From Agroathelia rolfsii (lineage: Eukaryota; Basidiomycota; Agaricomycetes; Amylocorticiales; Amylocorticiaceae), in NCBI GenBank assembly GCA_018343915.1, contig JABRWF010000006.1, forward strand, positions 3,224,001 through 3,288,000: a DNA stretch of 64,000 bases, written 5' to 3'. Under the pieces are notes generated by a model that did not search any database, was not told the DNA's origin, and worked only from the letters and a program-made list of their open reading frames with translations. The translations under genes were made by a program, and so were the position numbers. Shown here piece after piece: positions 11,669 through 23,383 of the stretch. The stretch's first letter is position 1. Each line of letters opens with the position of its first letter.

Positions 11669-12514
11669 TGTCATAGGTCTATAAACTATAACTATGAATA
11701 CTTATAAATATTTATAAGGGATTGCTGTGGAAAAGACTATTAAGAATACTTAAATAGTAAACAGTAAGTTGTAAAGCCTAATCTAAGGCTAGAAGTGATG
11801 CTCCTAGGGTTTCCAACCCTAAGGTTAACTATAAGAGAGTGTACTATGACTTTGACAACTATAATAACTATGACTATGACTTAGGGCAATGGGAGCAGCA
11901 CAATAGGGGCTTAAAGGCATAAAGAGAACCTGGGGCAATAAAGAACAATGATAGTATTGACAAAAGAGGTCTGTGAGATAGAGAACATCTCTTAGACCTT
12001 AGTAACTTAAATATATAATTGTATACTATTGTTCTCCTCCTTTGGTATGCTTTTCTAGTTACTAATCCTTACTAAATGATCCAATATCATTCCTAGGTTC
12101 TTCCTTGATTGTTTTAATGATTCCTGTGTAACTATAATAGTGCCTAAAGATAGGGAATGCAAAGTTACGCTCTTTTGTATAACATGACATATAACATGTC
12201 ACAACCAGTGCAACAGTGAAAAGGAGCAGAAATAATAATATACCTGTTTCTAAGCCTTAGGCTTAGAATTGAGCTTTGACCAAATGATAAACTATGGTTT
12301 ACTATAATATACTATGGATATATTATGCATAATAGCCTCTACAGCATGATTTGTAGCTTAATAATAATAATAATAAATACTTGAGTGATTTTATGGTTAT
12401 CTTGAGTGTATGCTGAATAAACCTAGGTATATGCTTGGTAAACCTGAATATATACTTGGTAGATATGATTAAATGCTATAGTGTCTATGGTATGGTATAA
12501 CTATGGTTATGATA
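11669..12514 (-). repeat. Solo LTR family 1, copy D
   Basis: Runs TGTCATAGGTC...GGTTATGATA. Its first five bases are duplicated at 10706-10710 by the later family-2 insertion. The TGACG motif here is eroded to TGACATATAACATGTCAC-like text, the most decayed of the set. Confidence 0.85.
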
Positions 12515-12579
12515 GTCTGTGTACTAGTACATAGTCTGTGTATAGAGGTGCTAAGTATGATGCAATATTGCATCATAGT

Positions 12580-13536
12580 TGTTACAAGTCAATCTATATA
12601 CTATAAATTTATTTAAGATTTCTCATTATTTTTCTGATTTTTCCCTGATTTTTCTCTATTTTTTGATATATAATATGTATATTATATAAGTAGACATTAC
12701 GTAAGCACTCTGATGACTAAGCAAAGTTATGTGATCAGTCATCATATGACTGGCCATCATGTGACCACTAGTTATGTGACTTATTATGTAAGCAGGTCTA
12801 GAGCATGGGTCTAGAATATGATACCATCATAGACTCACTATGGTGCAATATTGCATTATACTTAGCACCTCTGTGCATAGACCATATACCAGGTGCACAG
12901 ACCAGGTAGAATTAGTATATAACCCTATAGTGCCTCTACCTAAAAACCCCAGATTCATTCTCTTCATCTTCAGATAAGCACAATAGTGCTTTGTATCCAG
13001 TAGTTAGCTAATATAATAAAAACTTTATCTTCAGAGCCTATCTCTTTCCCCTCCCCTCCACAAAAATCCTCTTTACTTCATGCTAAGAAGTTATAAGTGT
13101 GCTCTGTGCTACTTATAGAAGAGATGTGCTTAGTACTGTCTCTATGTATACACATAAGACAGGTCCAGCCCTAGTAGTGACTATTTGTGTCTACAATAAC
13201 ACAAACATACATAGTGCTCAAGTGCACTAAAGTAAGTAAAGGCTTTGCCCTGTACTTGTCAAGGTTAAGATACCCCAACACCTACTTATATACACAAGAC
13301 CCCTGGTGTCTTAACAATAGCCTTTGCTTGAAAGTCTAGCAGACTTGGAGTAAAGCTTAGGGATTAGTGAGCTCTAGTGTGAGTAACAACAAGGACAGTA
13401 CACAGGGAAGTGTACACCCTCGCATCCTAAGCCTTAGGAGAAGTAAAATAACCATTACTAGTTACCCCGTACCTTAAAGGGGTTTTTGTAGGCATTAGTT
13501 GAGTTTTGGTGGCAAGAGTCAGGTGTGCTCTTGACA
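12580..13536 (+). repeat. LTR family 2, plus orientation (957 bp)
   Basis: Runs TGTTACAAGTC...GTGCTCTTGACA. The flanks (ATAGT and TTATG) do not match, so it may be the 5' LTR of an element whose inner part follows at 13537, or a recombined copy. Confidence 0.85.
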
Positions 13537-13538
13537 TT

Positions 13539-13752
13539 ATGCCAGTCTCCCTCTATGCTGTGCTTTCCTTCAAGCTACTATCCCTGTGTGAGTGACTTTG
13601 GCCCCTTGAGTAACCATGTCCCCCTATGCTAGTCTCCCTCTATACTGCACTTTCCCTCAAGCCACCATGCCTGCATAAGCAACTATACCTCCTTGAGTGA
13701 CTGCATCCCCTTGCACCAGTCTCCCCTTATACCATGCTTTCCCTTGAGCAAT
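13539..13752. repeat. About 86-bp tandem repeat, 2.5 units
   Basis: Directly after the LTR, units beginning with variants of gccagtctccctctatgctg occur at about 13541, 13628 and 13707. Each contains ctttccctcaagc- and ccttgagtgac-like blocks. There is no open frame. It is probably leader sequence of the family-2 element. Confidence 0.7.
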
Positions 13753-15268
13753 TGTAGATGTTGACTATAGATTGCTGTCTTGCCTCAAGCTACTGTCTAT
13801 CTCTCACCACTATTTGTCTTTCAGCTACTGTTCATTTCTTAACCCCTATCTATTTTTCAGTTGCTATCTGTTTTTCAGCTTCCATCTATTTTATAGCCGC
13901 TGTCTACTTTCTAGCATGGACAGAGTAAGGGATGTTAAGATGTATTCTTAATGTCCCTTACATTCTTGTCTAAAGCTTGGGTGCAGTGGCATATTAGTAT
14001 AACTATATAGTCACCTATTACCTATAGCATGCCACCCCCTTTCTTCAGATACATGCTATATATAGCTGTATACTTGTTGTATAAATATATAATGTTATGA
14101 GATAGTAGACATGCTATTGTAGAATGGCTGACATATTTTCTGTGTAAACAGATATGTTTCTATGGGTTAGCAGTATACCTCTAATTTTTTCTTATTTTTC
14201 CCTATTTTTCTTATGTTTTTATCTTTTGATTTGAGTATACAGGATATACTTTTTTATTTTCTAGTTTCTTATTGTATTGTTTACATGGTACTATGTTACA
14301 TTTAGATATGATTCTAGATCTTTTGATGTACATCATTGATTTCCTTCTTTAATCATTGATGCTTCTTTCATCTTTGATCTTTTCTCATACTATACTTTTG
14401 TTCTAACTCCACTGATCCTTTTCTTTTCCTTTCTTCTATTTCCCTTGATATGGAGTTAAGGACTATTCTTAGAATACTTGTAACTAGTATATAAAGGCCT
14501 ACCCTTAGGGCCTTTGCAATGCAGCTTGACCACTTTGTCTTTGTCTCTGCCCTTATTACTTGTCTGCCTTAGTACTTTGCTCTGTGCTTAGTACTCTGTC
14601 TTAGTCTCTTTGGGCTTCTTCTCTTGCAGCTACCTATATGAGCTTGTAAGAGGAGTGTGCTAGTTAGCAACCTATATAAGCTGTGCTATGCCTTGTCCCT
14701 TAGTGGTGCTTACTTACACTTATCCCCACTCTCTCTTTTGTGTGTTTTATCACTCTTCCCACCATCATAATACCCCTGGACCCCAAGGTTAAGGGGATAT
14801 AAACAAGTCCCATCTAGTTAAGGGACTATAAAGATGCTAGATTATTGAGTGTTGCTTAGGAAAGTGACCTTACTTGTGGGAGACCTTGCATTTAGGTCTT
14901 AAAACATAGATAGCACCTCCCAGCTAGAGGAGGATAAAGATATTAGTATGGTTCCTTTACCAGCCTTCCAGGCTAGTCTGGTTAGGTTTGGCTAAGTTAT
15001 GAGGATCTTATGACATATAAGGCTACTAGAAATTATATTTGTTTAATAGCAATCTATTTGATTGTATGAAAGGGATGGCTTGGCCTTATAGTGCTACTTG
15101 TGAGAACTTGTGAGAACTTGTAACAGCTTGTAAAAGGATATTCCAGGTGTGCTAGTGATGGAATAATACTATACTGTTAGCTACTTTTGGCTACTTGTAG
15201 AACAATATTATACTTGTACAAGTATTTTCTCCTTATTCCAGAAGTCAACCTAACTTTAACAAGTATAA
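13753..15268. other. AT-rich repeat remnant, no gene recognised
   Basis: Contains pyrimidine-rich runs and a poly-T tract block (14185-14260) like those near the ends of family-2 and family-3 LTRs, so more decayed LTR material is likely. I find no open frame, protein motif or TSD here. Confidence 0.5.
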
Positions 15269-16220
15269 TGTCAAGGCTCATGCTCTTGACTATCTAAATA
15301 ACAGAGGTGACCCCTACTTATACCACAAACAGAATAATGTACCACTACTAGGTCCTAAAGATGTACTCTAAGTCTAGAAAACTTTCCACCAAAGGCTACT
15401 GTTGGCTAATAACTTGTTACTGCTTGCTTAGTAAAGAAGGGAGTGCTAAACACTCTGAGACACTTAGATTCTTTCTTAGAGGGTAGCAACCCTAAGTCAT
15501 ACTTTGCCCTGATTTATTAAGGGACTTGATATAGAGAGGGGGAGACAGGCAATACAGCCTATTCTATGGCTTGCTTAGGTCCTTATACAACCCTTAGGCT
15601 GACAAGGCACAAAGGGAGGGCAAGGGTGAGAGGGCTAGGACAATGAGCCTGAAGGCAAATGTATTAGTAAATAGTAAAGAGAGATGTACATGCTTATTTA
15701 CTCACCTGAAGGCAAAAGGTTGAAGCTAAGGCCTTCAGGGAGTGTTATAGGGTCCTTATATAAGTTTCAGGGGTGGTCTGTGCACTTCTGAATGGTCTGT
15801 GCATAAAGACAGAAATAGAAAGGAATGCTAAACATAGTACAAATGGATGACTGAGCATAATGGTGCAATTATTGCATTATCAGCTGATTGATCAAGAGTC
15901 TAGACTTGGAAGGAGCTAGAAGGGTCTAGACTCTGTTTACTAATAGGTACTGGTACAAAGGTACAATAATGGCCAGTCATATAACTAAGTACTCTGTAAC
16001 CAATTGTCCTAGGCTGTCCATTGTGAATAAATAATGTGTAGAAAGTCCAAGAAAAATTGTAAAAATACAAGAAAAATACAGGAAAATAAAGAAAGATTAG
16101 AAGAGTCTGGGTGTACCCATGACATATGACATACTTTCACCTTTTTCACTTGTACAAGTATAAAAGTATATAAAAGTTTCATTTGTAATTTTGCTGGTGT
16201 ATATATGTCAACTCATAACA
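15269..16220 (-). repeat. LTR family 3, probable
   Basis: TGTCAAGGCTCATGC... to ...GTCAACTCATAACA, 952 bp. It has the same layout as family 2 (TATA-like box in cttatataagtttcagggg, poly-A/T block near one end) but a different sequence. I found no matching TSD (TATAA versus TATTG), so the borders are provisional. Confidence 0.5.
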
Positions 16221-16600
16221 TATTGCCATTAGATGCCTTATAAGGCATTATAATGCTGCTTCCCAAATTTGTGACAATTGACCTGAAGTGGAATCTGTGA
16301 AGTGAGCAAAGTTGACAAACAAGGCGCGGCAACCACTGTAAGCATGACGCTCCGTCTGCGTCTTGTGAGCACTTGGAAGTTGTGGTCAAGTTTTGGTAAT
16401 AAATATTTACGCATTAAAGGCTAGTACTGGTGACCTGGCATTACAAGTTTACATAATAGAATACAGATAGTATATATACAACTACTCCCACAAATCGGGG
16501 GAATAGAGGCCTGAGTTTAGCTCAGCCATAATATGGTGGAGGGTCCTAGCTCAAAACGTCTTAGTATACGTCTATCGCCACATTTGTGTCTAGTCACAAT

Positions 16601-18017
16601 TCAACTCACACATTCGGGATGCCCGTGTTCAAATATCAAGTCTTCGTAGGGTATGGTAGTATCACTTGAAATGTAGTGGGACTCGTCAGCGTTTTGTTCA
16701 AAACTCTCAAGCTGTAATGTCAATCATATATTTTAGCACTAGTAAGGCCTAATACATGTAAAATGAGATACTTACATGAATACAATTACTCACGTCTTCG
16801 TCCTCCTGATTGAGGTGACCGCTGTCGTTCTTGCTTTTCTTGGACTTTGCTTTTCCTTTTGCGCGCCTGGATCTAAAATAGCAATGAGAACTTTGTTTCA
16901 TAAACGGGACATGACTAACGTAGTAGGCATGGCTATCGTAGACGCTGTTGAGTTCGTGGAGGAGGTTGAGGTCGAGGATACTGCAGATGAAGGAATAATG
17001 TGCTCAGAGGAGAAGTAACAGTCGGCTTCAAGTTGCTGAGATGTCGTGCTGGTAGACGCTGTTGAGTCTGTGTTTAAGTTGTTCGTGCTTCTTTTGGTAC
17101 GACCATTGCTGTTTGACGGTGCTGATTGGGAGGCTGACGGAATGCAAGAGTTGTATTGTACGCTAGTGTCTCCATTGAGAACAAGCGAACGTTCGAGCGC
17201 ATTGTTGCTGTGAGTGCGCTGATGCTGGTTTCTCCTGAGGGATTGATGTTCTGTGCGCTCGCGATAGGGGGTAGGGTCCTGCTCTCCCCTGAAAGCACGA
17301 ATTGGAATAGCTATGATCTGCGCAATTTTCTGGAAGATAGCCAAAATTGGTTCGATGGTCCTTGCAATGCCTTCGACAGTTCTCTGAATGCCTTCGAGAA
17401 TTCTTTGAATGCCTTCGATGGCTTCTTTGATAGTTAAAGACTCCAGTGCAGTTATGATGGCATTAATCAGGTAGAATAGAGGAGAGCTGGTCGTCTCTTG
17501 GGAGCAACCCAGTCGGATATAGCAGAGGGATTGGTACACAACCTGTTTGAGAAGGCTGGGGGCGATAATCATGGCAAAGAGGGAGCCAAGCCGGGTAGAA
17601 GCGCTTAGATCTACATTTTTAGGATCGTATTCAAGAGGATATAACAGTCGCAAATAGAAATTAGTAAGGTCAACCTGGAAGAGATGACATGAACATACCA
17701 GACAATAAAATCTGAAGAAACAAAAACAGGATCATGAATGCTAGCAGCAACGGAGTTGCGGCCACCAACATCACGGTCAAGAAAAACATGAGCCGGCGGT
17801 TGATGTCTCGCGTATGGTTAAGCACCCCAGGGGCAAACGCAAGTAATGCAATTCCCAGAGATACTTGTGATACGGTAGCAGCAAGCTGCATCACGGGGGC
17901 CTGAGCCCCTGATTCCGTAAAGATCTCTAGCTCCAGTGCCATGCTGATGACGAGGAAAGCCGTTGTGTTCATGAAGATCCAAAAGTACCCTACTAGCAGT
18001 CTCAGCAAGATCCACAT
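16601..18017 (-). CDS. Multi-pass membrane protein of unknown function, 4 exons, 399 aa
   Basis: Exons 17699-18017, 16920-17610, 16794-16872 and 16601-16711 join in frame through canonical introns (88, 47 and 82 nt) into 399 aa. Residues 5-27, 43-62 and 76-105 are strongly hydrophobic and probably span a membrane. Residues 169-195 repeat a heptad of the type (I/V)EGI(Q/A)R three times, an amphipathic helix. The second half is Ser/Thr/Asn-rich and low-complexity, followed by a Lys-rich patch and an acidic tail ending HPECVS. Start: the ATG that opens the first hydrophobic segment. I do not recognise the family. Introns 2 and 3 are supported by frame continuity only; without them the frame would end at 16898. 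Confidence 0.7.
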
Positions 18018-20990
18018 GATGAGCTAATGGGGAATAAGAAGGGAGGGATGGAGATGTTGCGCTTGGATGTCGCTGGTGGAGTTGTTCAAGGTTGAGAACG
18101 TCAAGGGTTGAAAGTCATGCATCGTACCTTCGATGAATAAATACTAAGCGCTAATCAAGTTTAAACATCCGCTCGCAAAGTTATGCTTACTCAATGTTAC
18201 TCCTATTTATCAACTTATAGGGGTATACAGTGGCATGCAAAATCCATGATCACCCTCCGTTTCCTCGTAGCTATGATGCTCTGCCTATATAACCGAAGCT
18301 CTCAACTTCTGAGGCTTTACAGCTTCATCAAATATGATGTTTTTTTTTTTGCTCCGGAAATGTTTATAAGATCCCATTTGTAACGAATCGCTTTGTTATG
18401 GGAAAGACACAACCGTGAACCAACAGTAAGACTGTGAGAGTGACGACTTGTCAGTGTGACGGTAACAAACCGCTTGACATCATCAACCGATATTCACGTG
18501 ATATTCTGAGCCTCTGATTGGCTGCCTCTCTCAAAAGCCAGAGTGTGACCGCTCTTCCGGGAAACCGACGCGAGCAAACGATATGCGGCAACCTGAGGGA
18601 TCCCGCTCTTCATTTGTCTCCAAAGTCGACGAGCACCTTAGGCTCCCGCTTGGCAATGTTCTTCTGATTCACAACTGACTACTGGCCTAACGGCTTTCTA
18701 TCCCAGCTTCTCGGGTCCAGGAGCTCCAGAGCTGAAATTTGCATGATGTCAACTTCAAGTTATTGCTAGTGAAGAGTCCTTGTCCAACGAGCGCTACATT
18801 TAAAATCCAGATCCTTCCCTTCCTCTATGCTTTATTCGGTGCAGCCTGAAGCACTAAACATCTTGCCAATCATGCAGTACCATTCCTAAAAGACGCGTAA
18901 CTTTTCCTAAACTTGAAGTTCGAAGGACTGATCACCATCTTTACCGTCCGAATTGCCTGTAGCCCATCGCACCAAACTCACAGGAGAGGCATCGCTGGTA
19001 AGTTAACACTACGACCATGGGGTTCGACCGCGTTCTAATATCTCGTTTGGGAGAAAACTTTCAGTTATATGTTGCTCCCCATGGACAGGGTTCTCAGGAT
19101 GAAAGTTAAGATCAAGATATTGCAGGTGCATCGCTGACTCTATCTTCTCTTCATTTGTGCTTGATACAAACAGTGGCCGACGGGTCTCATTTGTGGGGGT
19201 CCAAGATGGCAGCCAGGTCGAAACGGCGTATGGATAATCACTGTGCGAAATAGCAGATAGGTAGGCGATAAGCCCTACCTTCTAACATTGATTGCGATGA
19301 TGAACTTTTTTTCCGTCCCCAACCTGGAGGTCTGGGCGTGAGCATATTTTATCGTCTCCTGTTGTATTTTAAAAATGAACTTGAATGAGGCCTCAAGTCG
19401 CGGATGAGGCTCCAGCGACAAAGACACGGCCATTTATCTTTACTCAGCATTAGTAGACCCATGTCTATACTCACTTGCGGATACATGGCTTCATTGCAGA
19501 GCCCACACCACTCTGGGTACAAATAGATCAAATAAGAAGCACGAGTCCAACTTCTACTATAAATTAAATCCAAGCGTTGTACGTATCTTTCTTTTTTTTT
19601 TTATCAGGCAAGATTATTGATGTTTCCACCTTATCTCGATTCTGTTGGTGAAAACACCGTTATCAAATATACTGGGGAGGGGGGACATTCCAGGAATTTT
19701 ACGATAATGCGTGTCTGTTAAGCAGTCAATACAAGCCAAAATATATGTTCCTGGACATTGTAATCCACTTGATCCGTGATGCTTACGAACTCGTTATCAT
19801 TTAGATTCCTGAAGAGACAAGGCCGACTTTAGGTGAGTACTGATATGTATTCCCGACCAAACGCTACTTAGGACTTTATCTCATCGTGATCCATATGACT
19901 AGTCGCGACCCTGACATATCTTCCTCTCCCCCACCGCTAGTGGTGCTTGCAAACTGAGCGCATTCGGTTTCGATTCCCAAAACTAGTTAGGTGCTTATTG
20001 AAACATGTGCAAAAGATTGCCGGCGATGGCCAACTACTAGGAGTCGTCAAGTTGCGCTGTATAATTGTTTTTTTGTTTTTTGTTTTTGCTTTTGTAATAA
20101 GACCATTAATGAAATACCGTGACCGAGCAAATAGGTTGTTCACCTTATCAAGCCCCTCGCAGCACCCCAATCAGCACAACAACGAGTTATGTTATGATCA
20201 CCGATTAGGTACTAATATTGTCTTTCTTGACCATACTTTGAATGTCACAGGGGGCGTCTATTAGTAGTATATATTCGTTGCATTGAGCTCCATTTCCTAT
20301 TAATCATGGTTGATATAACTCCGGGAATGCCCTGCACGCCCAGATTACATTTAGATCAGATACCTCGGGGGCGAATAAGAGATATTCTGACAGCTGTTTA
20401 TCAAGTCGGTGCTGATCGTCCCTGCTAATTTCAAACGGTTATATTTACCAACCGTGGGTCTACCAGCAGATGATGGTGGCCCCACTATTACGTGCGGCTC
20501 TTTCATAATCTCTCATTACGTGTGGCCAGGTGAGTATGATATCGCATAAGCGGCGACTCCAACCGTAAACTTGGTCTAATGTTGGAGCTAGAATCCTTCA
20601 AACATAGTGGCGCTCAACGTCAATCCAAGTCGACTAGCTCTTTATCATCGGTGCCTCTTACCCGGAGTCTATAAATCATGCCCGATACATTAAATGACCG
20701 ATAAAAAATATTCAGTTTGAGTCGGTTGATATTCGCTTCAGGGCGGAAAATGATCATAGGATCTCAGGCCTTCTCGATCCAAGTCTGAACATGGATCACA
20801 TGCACACAACAATACACTTTGACACTGATAATGTATGCAAATGATCTACCCAGAATCAATCAGCTGCCCCCAAAGCTATCCTTAGAAGACGTAATGTCTC
20901 CATTCTATCCATCGTCCCTGGCGCCTTCATCCACAGCCATGCCGCTCAAGGAGATTCTCTTCGGGAGTACGTGAATAGTAGACCCAATAT
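18018..20990. other. Intergenic, 3 kb, no gene recognised
   Basis: Separates the minus-strand membrane protein from the plus-strand lipase, so it should hold both promoters. Base composition is that of unique DNA, not of the AT-rich repeats. Only short frames occur, none with a motif I recognise. Confidence 0.5.
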
Positions 20991-20994
20991 GCAG

Positions 20995-21002
20995 TATAAA
21001 AA
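20995..21002 (+). promoter_or_regulatory. TATA box of the lipase gene
   Basis: TATAAAAA 174 nt upstream of the lipase ATG, followed by a CT/CA-rich leader. Confidence 0.55.
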
Positions 21003-21175
21003 CTCAAGATATTTCACGCCGTTTGCTACAATATCTTCTCCACCTCCCGCCTCCCAAAGCACCAGCATCAATCAATTATTAGTATCAACTATCACTCATA
21101 ACACGTACGTCTTGCACCGAACAGATCATATCACACACAAATATCTGAAAAAACGTATTTGTACCCATAGCTACG

Positions 21176-22411
21176 ATGGAGAGCGTATTTCAAACTGTTT
21201 TCCGTCTCTCGCTTGCCTCGAATGCCATAGCAGAGCTCCGAGGCACCACGCCCGAGCTGCAAGCAAAGGCAGAGGAGCTCATCCCGCAACGCATACTCGC
21301 CACTGTAGGGCCTCAATGGGAGATTGTCTGGGGCCCTGTCGTTTGGCAGCATCCTGGCGCTAAACCGGATGATGTACCGGACAATGTTTGGTATGTCGCG
21401 AGAAGCCCCAATGTTCTATTTGAAGACGGACGGGTATTTCCTACCTACGTTATCGCAATTGCCGGGACTGCAGGTGGGCTAGAAGATTATGACTGGGTCC
21501 AAGAAGACTCCAATGTCGATACCGTGGTTGACCTGAAGAGTTGGGTCAATGGTCCTGGTGGCATCACCACTAAGCCTTTCCCGAGACCACCATCTGGTCC
21601 TGATCAAGTACTGGTCGCGAACGGCACTACCCAAGCCGTGTTCACACTCGCTAATACGCCACCACCGCCCTCTGCACGAGGCGCCGGACTGCCGCTCTAC
21701 GAGTTTATGCGGAAGATATCGAACGAAGTTGAAAGTCATGCCCGATTTGTGTTCACTGGCCTCAGTCTCGGTGCTGCACTTTCGCCTACGTTGGCGGTTA
21801 CACTAAAAGAGGCTGGCTATCTCAAGCAGGATGACCCTTCCAACCAGGTGCGCGTGTATCCCATTGCAGGCGCGTCACCAGGCAACGAAAACTTCGTCGA
21901 CCTCTACAAGCGCTATTTCCCCGGCCTTGGGGAAGTGGATACGCCTTTCGTCTGGAACCTGAACATCGTCAATTTGATTGACCTTGTGCCTCAGGGGTGG
22001 TGCACGGATCCGACGCTAGAACCACAACAGAACCTCACCAGATTGCCCACCATGTATGGTAATTTGCCTCCCCTACTTAACACTTTCGTCCGGATCTCGG
22101 TCCGACAGATGACCGATCTCGCAAACCTATCCCATACGATCTACAGGCCTTTGCCCATTTCCGCTTTTTCAGGGGACATGCCCGAAATACCCAAGACGAT
22201 CGAGGAATTCATGAACACGGCGTTGTCGCAACACCTGGACCCCTATCTTGATTTTATCCTCAGTTCGCCGCAGGAACGGATGGCCGTTAGCACCACAGCT
22301 GTCGCGACGAAATCCGGAGCTATTGCAGCTCTTGGTGACAACGCTTACCTTTTGTTCCCCGTTATTCGTGACCTTTGGCGTACAAACCTGCAAGCCCAGA
22401 GATCTGAGTAA
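21176..22411 (+). CDS. Class-3-like lipase / alpha-beta hydrolase, 411 aa
   Basis: Single-exon gene. The nucleophile elbow GLSLG (residues 195-199, Ser197) is preceded by an oxyanion-type segment YVIAIAGTAG (91-100). Asp269 (VNLIDLVPQ) and His320 (NLSHTIYRP) are in the right order for the rest of a Ser-Asp-His triad; this assignment is by position. No signal peptide or membrane segment is evident, so a cytosolic lipid or ester hydrolase is likely. The start fits a TATA box and leader. It converges with the GMC gene at 23384-26036, leaving about 1 kb between. Substrate unknown. Confidence 0.82.
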   Translation: MESVFQTVFRLSLASNAIAELRGTTPELQAKAEELIPQRILATVGPQWEIVWGPVVWQHPGAKPDDVPDNVWYVARSPNVLFEDGRVFPTYVIAIAGTAGGLEDYDWVQEDSNVDTVVDLKSWVNGPGGITTKPFPRPPSGPDQVLVANGTTQAVFTLANTPPPPSARGAGLPLYEFMRKISNEVESHARFVFTGLSLGAALSPTLAVTLKEAGYLKQDDPSNQVRVYPIAGASPGNENFVDLYKRYFPGLGEVDTPFVWNLNIVNLIDLVPQGWCTDPTLEPQQNLTRLPTMYGNLPPLLNTFVRISVRQMTDLANLSHTIYRPLPISAFSGDMPEIPKTIEEFMNTALSQHLDPYLDFILSSPQERMAVSTTAVATKSGAIAALGDNAYLLFPVIRDLWRTNLQAQRSE

Positions 22412-23383
22412 AGCGCAGATGATTAGTGCAACCTTGCTACATGCCAAAAAGGCATCAACTGTACCTTTTTTTTTTCCTCCGAAAGACGTTATAAGTAGTC
22501 AAAAGAAGCATGTACTGAAGTATTGTAAATATAAAAGATAGCATTGTTGAGCATTTCAAGTACCGTTTGTACCGGTTGAGGCTGCAATAAAATATCTTGA
22601 CCAGATACCGACATTTGCAGTAATTTGACTTTAGCTTCAGCCTGTATCTTTGTTTAAGTTGGTGTTGACGTCCAAGTGAGAGGAAAAGTCGGCAGAAGAA
22701 TAAGAGTGTTATCGCAGCTCAGAGTGACTTCAACCAACAATCCGAGCTGCGCCGCCCACATCAGTGATCCATCACATCAAAATAACGTTCAGTGTCGTTG
22801 ATAATATATCACGCTAGGAGTAATACACACAACTGTAGAATAGATTGTTGTAACTACAACAATATACATATAATGTTCCTATCAAAGGTAGTAAAGTATC
22901 GTAGAAACCTCGGAACATGAGAAACACACGATATAAGTAAGACACGAGTAAAACACGACGAATACATGAGAAATACATGAGTATATGCGGCGAAACTCGG
23001 ACTATGTAAATCACACAAAATATCCAGAATATTTAAAACACAAAACATACAAAATACTCAGATAAAATGCGCACGCCAACACCTGTCGTCGCTGCACATC
23101 TTTGATCGCCGTTGCGATATTTCAACAAGTGTATTCATTATTAATTGCATACTAGTATAGAGTTTTGTATAGCACATATGATGGCGTACTTGCTACGTTC
23201 ACTTTACGGGCTCCAGTGAGGGGACAGGAAAGAACCGCAAAAGAAAGGGTTGAAAAGGGAGCAGCTCGAGGTAAATACGATTAACAATGTTTGGGAGTCA
23301 TTTCTCTCACAAATAAGGATAACGCTTTCCCATAAGCAACTTGAAACTGTAACGGATGGACACCCAGTTCAAGTTACTGGTTC
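22412..23383. other. Intergenic, between convergent genes
   Basis: AT-rich 3' flanks of the lipase and GMC-A. Contains repeated atacatgagaaatacatgag-type text (22960-22980) but no gene or mobile element I can support. Confidence 0.5.

Larger units (their letters stand above)
10432..12579 (-). repeat. Outer family-2 LTR, split by nested insertions
   Basis: 10432-10705 and 12515-12579 are consecutive pieces of one minus-oriented family-2 LTR. They are separated by copy D, which is flanked by GTCTG at 10701-10705 and 12515-12519. Continuity across the gap (ctaccag-gtctg-tgtactag) matches the intact copies. Confidence 0.75.

Noticed and set aside
19956..19985. tRNA-like B-box (ggtttcgattccc)
   Set aside because: The box has an extra T, and no matching A-box or cloverleaf arms are seen upstream.
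20971..21363. 130-codon plus frame overlapping the lipase start
   Set aside because: Out of frame with the lipase, begins at the TATA box and ends within the lipase coding region.
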